Below, in pieces: positions 1 to 5,678 of a stretch of DNA of 5,748 nucleotides. The translations under genes and the position numbers were made by a program. Location of the stretch: assembly GCA_018399935.1 (NCBI GenBank), contig JAGYNP010000058.1, positions 1 through 5,748 on the forward strand, in the 5' to 3' direction. The stretch comes from Candidatus Moraniibacteriota bacterium. Its GTDB lineage: Bacteria; Patescibacteriota; Minisyncoccia; Moranbacterales; DUUL01. Every line of letters begins with the position of its first letter. The first letter of the stretch is position 1. The notes beneath the pieces were generated by a model, which searched no databases, was not told where the DNA came from, and saw nothing but the letters and a program-made list of their open reading frames with translations.

Positions 1-378
1 ATCCCTAACTATATTTCTAAAATCAACTCTTCCCTCAGCTATAAAAGCTACAATTAAACACTTCTCATCAATACTTAAACGAACTTCAAAAATTTTCATT
101 TCTAAATCAAAAACTCTAATTTTCTTTTTAATTTCAGTTAAAATTTTTCTTTCAACTACTTTATTTTTACAAATTTTAGCTAAATCTTTATCCGTGGCCA
201 CTCTCAAAACACTACCTATTATTTCTTCCTTTTCAATATCTTGATCTGTTATTAAAACTTTAGCAATATAAACACCACCCCAATTATGACCAACCGCAAC
301 TAAATCCCCATTTTTAATATCTTTTATTTCACTATTAACATTTTTTGGTTGATCCCATTCGAAAAATTTAACAATCAT
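1..378 (-). CDS. PSP1-domain protein, RicT/YaaT-like, 3' end missing (runs off the left edge)
   Basis: Reading minus from the ATG at 378-376, an uninterrupted frame of 126 codons reaches base 1 with no stop, so the C-terminus lies outside the window. Seen: residues 1-56 form a beta-rich start (WDQP, NGDLVAVGHNWGGVYIAKV). Residues 57-126 match the PSP1 C-terminal domain: VLRVATDKDL at 57-66, a charged helix, EMKIFEVRLSIDE at 93-105, and the hallmark AEGRVDFRNIVRD at 114-126. Known: Bacillus RicT (YaaT) carries this domain and acts with RicA and RicF on RNase Y-dependent mRNA maturation, sporulation and competence; family members usually have a cysteine cluster further on, which cannot be judged here. 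The start lies 10 bases after the tsf stop, implying co-transcription; no Shine-Dalgarno sequence is visible. Family assignment is strong. Whether it does the Ric job in this organism is unknown, so no symbol is given. Confidence 0.85.
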   Translation of the reverse strand, partial: MIVKFFEWDQPKNVNSEIKDIKNGDLVAVGHNWGGVYIAKVLITDQDIEKEEIIGSVLRVATDKDLAKICKNKVVERKILTEIKKKIRVFDLEMKIFEVRLSIDEKCLIVAFIAEGRVDFRNIVRD

Positions 379-388
379 AAAAATTAAA

Positions 389-967
389 TTATATTTCCAT
401 TTTAACAAATTCTCCTACTTCAATATTTTCACCCAATTTAGCAATTTTTTCCTGAATCAAAACCTCGACAGTCTTTTCAGGATTTTTAATAAATTTTTGA
501 CTCAATAAAGCTTTTTCTGATCTTAATTTATTTTCCTTGCCTTTTAATATTTTTTCTTGAATTTCTTTAGGTTTTTTATCATTAATTAATTCTTTTAACC
601 AAAATTCTTTTTTTTCAGCAATTATTTTTTCTGGAACATTTTTTTTATCAAGAGCAATTGGGTTCATGGCCGCTACTTGCATAGCTAAATCTTTGGCTAA
701 TTGTTGAAATTCATTATTTCTAGCAACAAAATCTGTTTCACAATAAATTTTTACCATCGCACCTTGTTTACCATCGGAATGAAGATAAAAACCAATCAAA
801 CCCTCTTTAGCTTCTCTGCTCTTTTTTTTACTAGCTTTTTCTAATCCTTTTTGTCTAAGAATTTTTTTAGCTTGTTCTTTATCACCCTTGGATTCATCTA
901 AAGCTTTTTTAATATCCACAACGCCTGCTCCTGTTTCTTCTCTAATTTCTTTTATTATTTTCATCAT
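389..967 (-). CDS. tsf: Translation elongation factor Ts (short form)
   Basis: EF-Ts is the cytoplasmic guanine-nucleotide exchange factor that recycles EF-Tu from the GDP form. Seen: an N-terminal UBA-like domain at residues 2-46 (IREETGAG, KKALDESKGD, AKKILRQKG). The EF-Tu-contacting signature TDFVARN lies at 78-84, followed by the helix FQQLAKDLAMQVAAMNP (87-103). Near the end, LLSQKFIKNPEKTVEVLI (154-171) and GENIEVGEFVKMEI match the family C-terminus. At 192 residues it is far shorter than the E. coli protein (283) and close to the Thermus short form (196), which has one core subdomain and works as a dimer; it looks complete rather than truncated. Two tandem ATGs (967 and 964) could start it and no Shine-Dalgarno sequence separates them; 967 is taken by convention. 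It follows rpsB by 38 bases, the classic rpsB-tsf pair, and precedes the PSP1 gene by 10 bases. Confidence 0.97.
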   Translation of the reverse strand: MMKIIKEIREETGAGVVDIKKALDESKGDKEQAKKILRQKGLEKASKKKSREAKEGLIGFYLHSDGKQGAMVKIYCETDFVARNNEFQQLAKDLAMQVAAMNPIALDKKNVPEKIIAEKKEFWLKELINDKKPKEIQEKILKGKENKLRSEKALLSQKFIKNPEKTVEVLIQEKIAKLGENIEVGEFVKMEI

Positions 968-1005
968 AATATTAAAATATATTAAATAAAATTTTTATTT
1001 TTAGA

Positions 1006-1719
1006 CTATTTTTTATTTTTTGAAAATTTTTGAGCTAAAATTTCTAATATATATTTCAATGAAGATAAAGCATCATTATTAGCTGGTATAAAATAATCTA
1101 ATCCTTCTGGACTATTATTAGTATCAACTAAAGCAATTACTTTTATTCCTTGTTTTTTAGCTTCTTTAACTGCAGTTTGATCTTTGTCTATATCCAAAAC
1201 AAAAATAGCCTCTGGAAGTTTAGTCATATTAATCAAACCACCCATTCTACTTTCCATTCCCTTTAACTCTTTATTAAGTTTATTTTTTTCTAATTTAGTC
1301 AAATGTTTTAAACGATTTTCCTCAAGAGCTTTTTTCTGTTCTTTGAAATATCTCAATCTATTTAAGATAACCTTAAAATTAGTAAAAGTACCACCTATCC
1401 ATCTTTCATTGACATATGGCATCTCTATTTCATCTGCCACTTTTTTAACTATAGCTTTCGCTTGTTTTTTAGTTCCAACTATTACAATTTTTCCGTCTTT
1501 TTCAATAAGCTTTTCTATAAAATTTAAAGCTTCCTCAAATTTTTTAAAAGTTTTTTCTAAATCTATGATATTAACTCCTTTTCTGATTCCAAAAATATAA
1601 GAATTCATTTTAGGATTTCTAGTAGATTTTTTATGCCCAAAATGAACACCATTTTCCAACAAGTCATTCATTGAAAGATTTCTCTTAAATTCTTCTTTTT
1701 TCTTAAATTCTTCAGTCAT
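1006..1719 (-). CDS. rpsB: 30S ribosomal protein S2 (uS2)
   Basis: uS2 binds the back of the 30S head-body junction and is needed for mRNA docking. Seen in the 237 residues: LLENGVHFGHKKSTRNPKM at 20-38, RKGVNIIDLEKT at 46-57, VGTKKQA at 81-87, the signature NERWIGGTFTNF at 104-115, a lysine/glutamate-rich coiled-coil hairpin at about 124-158, MTKLPEAIFVLDI at 165-177, and IALVDTNNSPEGLDYFIPANNDA at 195-217. Length matches the family (E. coli 241), though the N-terminus has about 11 more residues before GVHFGH than E. coli. It contains a near-repeat EEFKKK/EEFKRN at residues 3-14, encoded by two identical 13-base units 18 bases apart (1683-1695, 1701-1713). An internal ATG at 1671 (Met17) would give a slightly short N-terminus and is a possible alternative start. 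AAGGT lies about 17 bases before the chosen ATG, too far for a typical Shine-Dalgarno. The stop is TAG. It is first gene of the minus-strand block. Confidence 0.97.
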   Translation of the reverse strand: MTEEFKKKEEFKRNLSMNDLLENGVHFGHKKSTRNPKMNSYIFGIRKGVNIIDLEKTFKKFEEALNFIEKLIEKDGKIVIVGTKKQAKAIVKKVADEIEMPYVNERWIGGTFTNFKVILNRLRYFKEQKKALEENRLKHLTKLEKNKLNKELKGMESRMGGLINMTKLPEAIFVLDIDKDQTAVKEAKKQGIKVIALVDTNNSPEGLDYFIPANNDALSSLKYILEILAQKFSKNKK

Positions 1720-1742
1720 ATTTTTGATTAATTTTTACCTTA

Positions 1743-1770
1743 TTAATAAGACTTCAATATCCTTTTTCAA
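1743..1770 (-). promoter_or_regulatory. Candidate sigma70-type promoter for rpsB-tsf-PSP1
   Basis: On the minus strand TTGAAA (1770-1765) is followed after 16 bases by TATTAA (1748-1743), matching the -35 consensus at 5 of 6 and the -10 at 4 of 6 positions. It would start transcription near 1736, giving a leader of roughly 17 bases before the rpsB ATG. In DNA this rich in A+T such matches occur by chance, so the position before the first gene of the operon is the main support. Confidence 0.35.
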
Positions 1771-2102
1771 AACATAAATAAATAATTATTAATTGAAAAT
1801 GATATCAGCCTTAAACCTCTACTTAAACTTTAACCCAGCAAATTTATTAAAATACCACTCTTAAATCCTAATTTATTATAAAATTTAATAAATTATCCCC
1901 TTTAAATAAACAATGGAAACGAAATTTAAAAATAGTCTTATTTTAATAAACAGGAATGCTGAAAATTTAAATATGAGTAATAAAATTGTCTTCAAACACT
2001 TTTAAATCTATTTGAAACCAATTCCTTATAAAGCTACCATAAATATTTTACTCTGTAAAGTCTTTTATCTTTTAAATTAAGCCTTTTTATTTAAAAAGCT
2101 AA

Positions 2103-2131
2103 TTGACTTAAATTTATTTCAATGTTAAAGT
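2103..2131 (+). promoter_or_regulatory. Candidate extended -10 promoter for pnp
   Basis: TTGACT (2103-2108, 5 of 6 to the -35 consensus) is followed after exactly 17 bases by TAAAGT (2126-2131, 4 of 6 to the -10). A TG dinucleotide at 2123-2124 is placed as in an extended -10 element. Transcription would begin near 2138, leaving a pnp leader of about 175 bases that includes the inverted repeats at 2259-2303. A small hairpin ends just before the -35. The assignment is inferred from sequence match alone. Confidence 0.4.
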
Positions 2132-2238
2132 GTGTTTAATATAAATTTAATAAATTAATTTGATTTTGGTTTGTAGACACCTAAGTTAAAAAGAGATATT
2201 TTTAAACACCCTTTTCTTGTAAAATAAATTTGAAAAAA

Positions 2239-2255
2239 TTATTTGAAAATAGTTT
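2239..2255 (+). repeat. Short dyad repeat, copy 1, upstream of pnp
   Basis: TTATTTGAAAATAGTTT contains TATTT and AAATA as inverted halves with two bases between. It differs by one inserted A from a second copy upstream of the membrane-protein gene (4550-4565). This copy lies 58 bases before the pnp ATG. It could be a shared protein-binding site or chance in AT-rich DNA. Confidence 0.3.
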
Positions 2256-2258
2256 CTA

Positions 2259-2281
2259 TTAAAAATCTTCTAGATTTTTGA
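2259..2281 (+). promoter_or_regulatory. Near-perfect inverted repeat (hairpin) in the pnp leader
   Basis: AAAAATCT (2261-2268) and AGATTTTT (2272-2279) are perfectly complementary around a 3-base loop TCT. The stem extends by a T-G and a T-A pair to 2259-2281, ten pairs in all. It lies 33 bases before the pnp ATG. As RNA it would be a leader hairpin; as DNA it could be an operator. Only two of its pairs are G-C, so its stability is modest. It is not a convincing terminator because no plus-strand gene precedes it. Confidence 0.45.
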
Positions 2282-2303
2282 CTTATAGTCTGCAAATCAG
2301 GAC
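2280..2303 (+). promoter_or_regulatory. Two mutually exclusive small hairpins around the pnp Shine-Dalgarno-like AGGA
   Basis: GACT-TAT-AGTC (2280-2290) is a perfect 4-pair hairpin abutting the preceding inverted repeat. GTCT (2288-2291) can instead pair with GGAC (2300-2303) across an 8-base loop, with one T-G pair. The second fold uses bases of the first and covers AGGA at 2299-2302, the only Shine-Dalgarno-like tetramer before pnp, 11 bases from its ATG. The pairings are seen in the sequence; the idea that they switch is inference, and stems this short may not matter in vivo. Confidence 0.25.
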
Positions 2304-2313
2304 AAGATAAATT

Positions 2314-4383
2314 ATGCAAGAAAAAAAATTCGTTAAAAATTTTAATGGTCAAGATTTAATTATTGAAATGGGAACCTTAGCTCAACAAGCCAATGGTTCA
2401 GTGACTGTTAAATGTGGTGATACTGTTATTTTAGCCACTGCCACTATCAGTAATCATAAAGCTGAAATCAATTATTTTCCTTTAATGACCGAGTATGAAG
2501 AAAAATTTTATGCTAGTGGAAAAATTAGTGGTTCTAGGTTTATAAAAAGAGAAGGCCGTCCTTCAGATGAAGCCATTTTAACTTCTCGCTTGATTGATAG
2601 AACTATTAGACCTCTTTTTAATCAAACTATGCGAAATGAAATTCAAGTTATTACTACTGTTTTATCTTATTCCGAAGAAAACGACCCAGCTGATCTAGCT
2701 GTAATTGCTGCCTCCTTGGCTCTTGGTATTTCTGATATTCCTTGGAATGGTCCGGTAGCTGCTGTTAAAATAACAAAAAATCCAAAAGATCCAAATAAAA
2801 TAATTGATTTTTTAATAGCTGGAACAGAAGATAAAATAAATATGATAGAAGCTAATTCTGATGAATGCCCAGAAGATAACGTTCAAGAAATATTTGAATT
2901 AGCTCAAAAAAGAATTTCAGAAATAGTAAAATTTCAAAAAGAAATTATTAAAGAAGTTGGAAAAGAGAAAAAAGTTTTTGATTTAATAGAATCTTCCTCT
3001 GAATTTACTCAAGAAATTATTGATATTTTAGAAAAAAATCAAGCGCAAAAGGCTCTTTATGCACCCGATAAAAAGACTGCTGAAATTAAAATGAATGAAA
3101 TTAAGAAAATTTTAAAAGAATATTCTCAAGAAAAATTTGAAAATCCTGATGAATTAAATAAAAAAAATAAGGAAATTGAATTTATTTTAGACAATTATTT
3201 AAATGATATTCTTCATAATAAAATTTTAAATGAAGATCAAAGACCAGATGGAAGATCTTTAAATGAAGTTAGAGAAATTAAATGTCAAGTAGGTCTTTTG
3301 CCAAGAACTCACGGATCAGGACTTTTTAATCGTGGTGAAACTCAAGCTTTAACTACTTTAACCTTAGGCTCTCCTGGAGCTGAACAATTCATTGACACTA
3401 TGAAGAAAGAAGAGAAAAAACGTTATATGCATCATTACAATTTTCCCCCTTATAGTGTTGGTGAAGTAAGATTTATGAGAGGACCAGGTAGAAGAGAAAT
3501 TGGTCATGGTGCTTTAGCAGAAAAAGCTCTTTTACCAATGATACCCAGTAAAGAAAACTTTCCCTATACTCTTAGATTGGTGAGTGAAATTCTTTCTTGT
3601 AACGGTTCTTCTTCTATGGCTTCTACTTGTGGTTCTACTTTAGCTTTAATGGATGCGGGTGTACCTTTAAAAAACCCAGTAGCTGGAGTCGCCATGGGAA
3701 TAGTAACTAAAGATAATTCTTCTCATAAAATTCTTTCTGATATTCAAGGTCCCGAAGATCACTGGGGAGATATGGACTTTAAAATTGCTGGAACAAAAAG
3801 TGGAATTAACGCCATTCAATTAGATGTCAAAATAACTGGTATTGATTTATCAATAACTAAAGAAGTTTTAACACAATCCAAAAAAAATCGATTAGAAATT
3901 TTAGCTAAAATGAAAGAAGTTATAACCGAATCAAGAAAAAAGCTTTCACCTTTAGCTCCTTCAATAATTACCATAAAGATCAATCCTGATAAAATTGGTG
4001 AGGTCATTGGACCAGGTGGAAAAATCATTAATAAAATAATTGAAGAAACTGGAGTAGAAATCGATATTGAAGATGACGGAAATATCTTTATTACGGCTAA
4101 AGATCAGAACTCTAGTCAAGAAGCTCTAAAGAAAATCAAAGATTTAACTCGAGAAGCTAAAGTCGGGGAAACTTTTGATGGAAAAGTAGTTAAAATTTTA
4201 GATTTTGGAGCTTTTGTAGAATTATTTTCAGGTCAAGACGCTTTACTTCACATCTCTCAAATTTCTTCAAAAGAAAGAGTTAACGATATAAATAAATATC
4301 TTAAAACAGGCGACATTGTAAAAGTAAAAGTAAAAGAAATTGATAATCAGGGTCGAATAAATCTTATTAGAGTGGAAAAATAA
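2314..4383 (+). CDS. pnp: Polyribonucleotide nucleotidyltransferase (PNPase)
   Basis: PNPase is a cytoplasmic, normally trimeric enzyme that degrades RNA 3' to 5' using phosphate, releasing nucleoside diphosphates, and can run in reverse to add tails. Seen in 689 residues: first RNase PH-like domain at about 10-145 (CGDTVILATAT, FYASGKISGSRFIKREGRPSD, SRLIDRTIRPLF); an alpha-helical linker at about 190-300; second, catalytic RNase PH domain at about 307-540. The latter has LLPRTHGSGLFNRGETQAL (328-346), HYNFPPYSVGE, RREIGHG (393-399), NGSSSMAS with phosphate-binding serines (about 432-434), and EDHWGDMDFK. In that motif Asp482, Asp488 and Lys490 match E. coli Asp486, Asp492 and Lys494. Then come a KH domain (about 552-608, GPGG at 566-569) and an S1 domain (about 617-687, FGAFVEL, LLHISQI). 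All parts are present, so it should be active. It is slightly shorter than E. coli (711), ending right after S1 without a tail. rpsO is not next to it. The ATG gives the family N-terminus. Confidence 0.98.
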   Translation: MQEKKFVKNFNGQDLIIEMGTLAQQANGSVTVKCGDTVILATATISNHKAEINYFPLMTEYEEKFYASGKISGSRFIKREGRPSDEAILTSRLIDRTIRPLFNQTMRNEIQVITTVLSYSEENDPADLAVIAASLALGISDIPWNGPVAAVKITKNPKDPNKIIDFLIAGTEDKINMIEANSDECPEDNVQEIFELAQKRISEIVKFQKEIIKEVGKEKKVFDLIESSSEFTQEIIDILEKNQAQKALYAPDKKTAEIKMNEIKKILKEYSQEKFENPDELNKKNKEIEFILDNYLNDILHNKILNEDQRPDGRSLNEVREIKCQVGLLPRTHGSGLFNRGETQALTTLTLGSPGAEQFIDTMKKEEKKRYMHHYNFPPYSVGEVRFMRGPGRREIGHGALAEKALLPMIPSKENFPYTLRLVSEILSCNGSSSMASTCGSTLALMDAGVPLKNPVAGVAMGIVTKDNSSHKILSDIQGPEDHWGDMDFKIAGTKSGINAIQLDVKITGIDLSITKEVLTQSKKNRLEILAKMKEVITESRKKLSPLAPSIITIKINPDKIGEVIGPGGKIINKIIEETGVEIDIEDDGNIFITAKDQNSSQEALKKIKDLTREAKVGETFDGKVVKILDFGAFVELFSGQDALLHISQISSKERVNDINKYLKTGDIVKVKVKEIDNQGRINLIRVEK

Positions 4384-4539
4384 AATTTTAGGTTAAATTT
4401 TTAAAAATTATTTATTAACAAACAAATAATTTCTATACAATTAATCAAGATTAACTCAATAAAATCCTGATAAAAATATAAAATTATAATAAAACGTAAT
4501 CTAAGATAATTCTTTGTAAATGATTTTATTTAAAAAATA

Positions 4540-4548
4540 TGTTACAAT
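4540..4548 (+). promoter_or_regulatory. Candidate extended -10 promoter for the membrane-protein gene
   Basis: TGTTACAAT fits the extended -10 pattern TGnTATAAT with five of six hexamer positions. The -35 is weak: ATGATT sits at the 17-base spacing and TTGTAA lies further upstream at 4514-4519. Transcription would begin near 4555, inside the dyad repeat at 4550-4565, with a leader of about 80 bases. A perfect TATAAT at 4485-4490 is an alternative -10, but has no -35 at a suitable distance. Confidence 0.4.
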
Positions 4549-4549
4549 T

Positions 4550-4565
4550 TTATTTGAAATAGTTT
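4550..4565 (+). repeat. Short dyad repeat, copy 2, upstream of the membrane-protein gene
   Basis: TTATTTGAAATAGTTT matches the copy at 2239-2255 except for one missing A. Its core TATTT-G-AAATA is a perfect inverted repeat around one base. It begins 85 bases before the next ATG and overlaps the predicted transcription start, a position that would suit a repressor site. Confidence 0.3.
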
Positions 4566-4634
4566 AAAATAAAAAATAACCAAAAGTTGTTAGGTTTTTA
4601 GTTAATTTCTTTAAATTTAACTCTTTTTAAAAAA

Positions 4635-5678
4635 ATGCAAAAAGAAAATAAAAATCAAGAAGATAACACATCTTCAAAAGATAGAACTTTTGATAAAATA
4701 GATTATACTATTCAAACAATGAATTCTGATTTAAAAAAGAAAGATCCTAAAGAAAAATCCCTTGAATTAAAGGAAAAGAAAATTAAAGAAGAACCTAAAA
4801 AAAAACCTGAAAAACCTGAAAAACCTACTCCAGAAAAGAACTTTAATCCATTTTTAGATGATCTACAACCTATTGAAAAATTTAAATCTGAACCTGAAAA
4901 ACCTGAAAATTTAAGTCTTCTTTCTTCAAAAGATAAAAATATTCCAAAACTAAAATCACTTGAGAAAAACTCTAGAGATAAAAAAAGTGGTAATTTTTTA
5001 TTAATTTTTTTGTTTATACTTTCATTAATAACAGCTGGAGCCGGAATTTATTATTATTATTCTCATCTTAATTCAAAAACAGAGAGTTCTCTCCCAAAAA
5101 CAAAACCAGAAGAAAAAACACCCACTCAACTAACCTCTACTCCACCAAAATTACTAGATAGAGAATCTTTGAATGTTAAAGATTTTCAAACTTTAGTAGA
5201 AACTATCACAAATAAATCAAAAAATCTCCCCCTTTCAACTACTGAATATTATCAAGTAAAAGATTTAAATTCTTCCGAGACTCTCTCTCTATTAAATATT
5301 GAATTACCAGAGGAAGTTTTAAATAATTTAGACAAAAATTGGATAATGGCTTATAGGCAAAAAGATGTTTTAAAAATTAATCTTGTTTTAGAAATAACTA
5401 AAGATGCTAATAAAATTGAAGAAATTTTACTAAACAATGAGTATAAACTTCCTTTATCCCTTCAATCTTTATTTATACAAGAAAATTTTGTTTTAAGAGC
5501 AGGCACCACTGAATTTAAAAATAGTAAAGTTTTGGATAATATTAGATATTTCAATTTAGTTGAAGGTTTTAATGATAAAGCTATTGATTGGGGAATAATT
5601 GATGATAAATATCTAATCATCACCACTTCTAAAGAAACTGCTAGAGCTGTAATTAACGATTTAAAAAAATCCAACTAA
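4635..5678 (+). CDS. Unrecognised single-pass membrane protein with Lys/Glu/Pro-rich cytoplasmic tail
   Basis: I do not recognise this 347-residue protein. Residues 1-118 are low-complexity and highly charged, rich in Lys, Glu and Pro, with repeated EKPEKP-type units (KPEKPEKPTPEK at 57-68, EPEKPEN at 86-92); this tail is probably disordered. Residues 120-142 are one hydrophobic segment (LLIFLFILSLITAGAGIYYYY) preceded by a basic stretch, predicting tail inside and C-terminus outside. A Ser/Thr/Pro-rich linker follows at 146-172. Residues 175-347 look like a folded mixed alpha/beta domain without cysteine, ending WGIIDDKYLIITTSKETARAVINDL, a strand-strand-helix ending that recalls surface proteins of Parcubacteria-like genomes (a memory-based impression). 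There is no signal-peptidase site, lipobox or enzyme motif. The ATG has no Shine-Dalgarno sequence, and a later start would only shorten the disordered tail. It lies 251 bases after pnp with its own candidate promoter, so it is likely a separate unit. It could be an envelope or adhesion protein; the function is unknown. Confidence 0.85.
   Translation: MQKENKNQEDNTSSKDRTFDKIDYTIQTMNSDLKKKDPKEKSLELKEKKIKEEPKKKPEKPEKPTPEKNFNPFLDDLQPIEKFKSEPEKPENLSLLSSKDKNIPKLKSLEKNSRDKKSGNFLLIFLFILSLITAGAGIYYYYSHLNSKTESSLPKTKPEEKTPTQLTSTPPKLLDRESLNVKDFQTLVETITNKSKNLPLSTTEYYQVKDLNSSETLSLLNIELPEEVLNNLDKNWIMAYRQKDVLKINLVLEITKDANKIEEILLNNEYKLPLSLQSLFIQENFVLRAGTTEFKNSKVLDNIRYFNLVEGFNDKAIDWGIIDDKYLIITTSKETARAVINDLKKSN

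Larger units (their letters stand above)
1720..2313. other. Long gene-free divergent spacer between rpsB and pnp
   Basis: 594 bases separate the two divergent start codons. All frames on both strands are densely stopped; the longest plausible ATG frame found has 30 codons (1913-2005, plus) with no ribosome-binding site. I looked for tRNA arms, the T-loop consensus and conserved cores of RNase P RNA, tmRNA and SRP RNA, and found none; the G+C content is too low for a typical structured housekeeping RNA. It contains candidate promoters for both directions, a hairpin at 2080-2100 (CTTTTT-ATTT-AAAAAG core plus two more pairs across a bulge), and inverted repeats close to pnp. The usual pnp partner rpsO is absent. 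Confidence 0.8.

Noticed and set aside
1184..1600. Open frame of 138 codons on the plus strand
   Set aside because: It lies wholly antisense to rpsB, whose protein has strong family motifs; its Ser/Phe/Leu-rich product is what the complement of a Lys/Glu-rich gene gives.
1913..2005. 30-codon plus-strand frame (METKFKNS...) in the divergent spacer
   Set aside because: Short, no ribosome-binding site, no recognisable product, and well within chance length for this composition.
1881..2158. AAATTTAATAAATTA occurring at 1881-1895 and 2144-2158
   Set aside because: Fifteen bases of pure A/T in an extremely AT-rich spacer; likely chance.
2280..2303. tRNA-like anticodon arm around TGCAAAT
   Set aside because: No flanking acceptor, D or T arms; the T-loop consensus is absent and the stem is only four pairs.
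2278..2313. TTGACT at 2278-2283 as a -35 for pnp
   Set aside because: No acceptable -10 at 16-18 bases, and transcription would begin within the coding region.
3816..4028. Open frame of 70 codons on the minus strand
   Set aside because: Antisense to the conserved catalytic-to-KH part of pnp; no recognisable product.
4396..4409. Perfect palindrome AATTTTTAAAAATT just after the pnp stop, as a terminator
   Set aside because: All A/T with no G-C pair and no clean T tract; too weak to call an intrinsic terminator.
4578..4600. AACC/GGTT hairpin followed by T residues in the leader of the membrane-protein gene
   Set aside because: Only four pairs with an 11-base loop; too weak to call a terminator or attenuator.
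5462..5674. Open frame of 70 codons on the minus strand
   Set aside because: Antisense to the end of the membrane-protein gene; no independent support.
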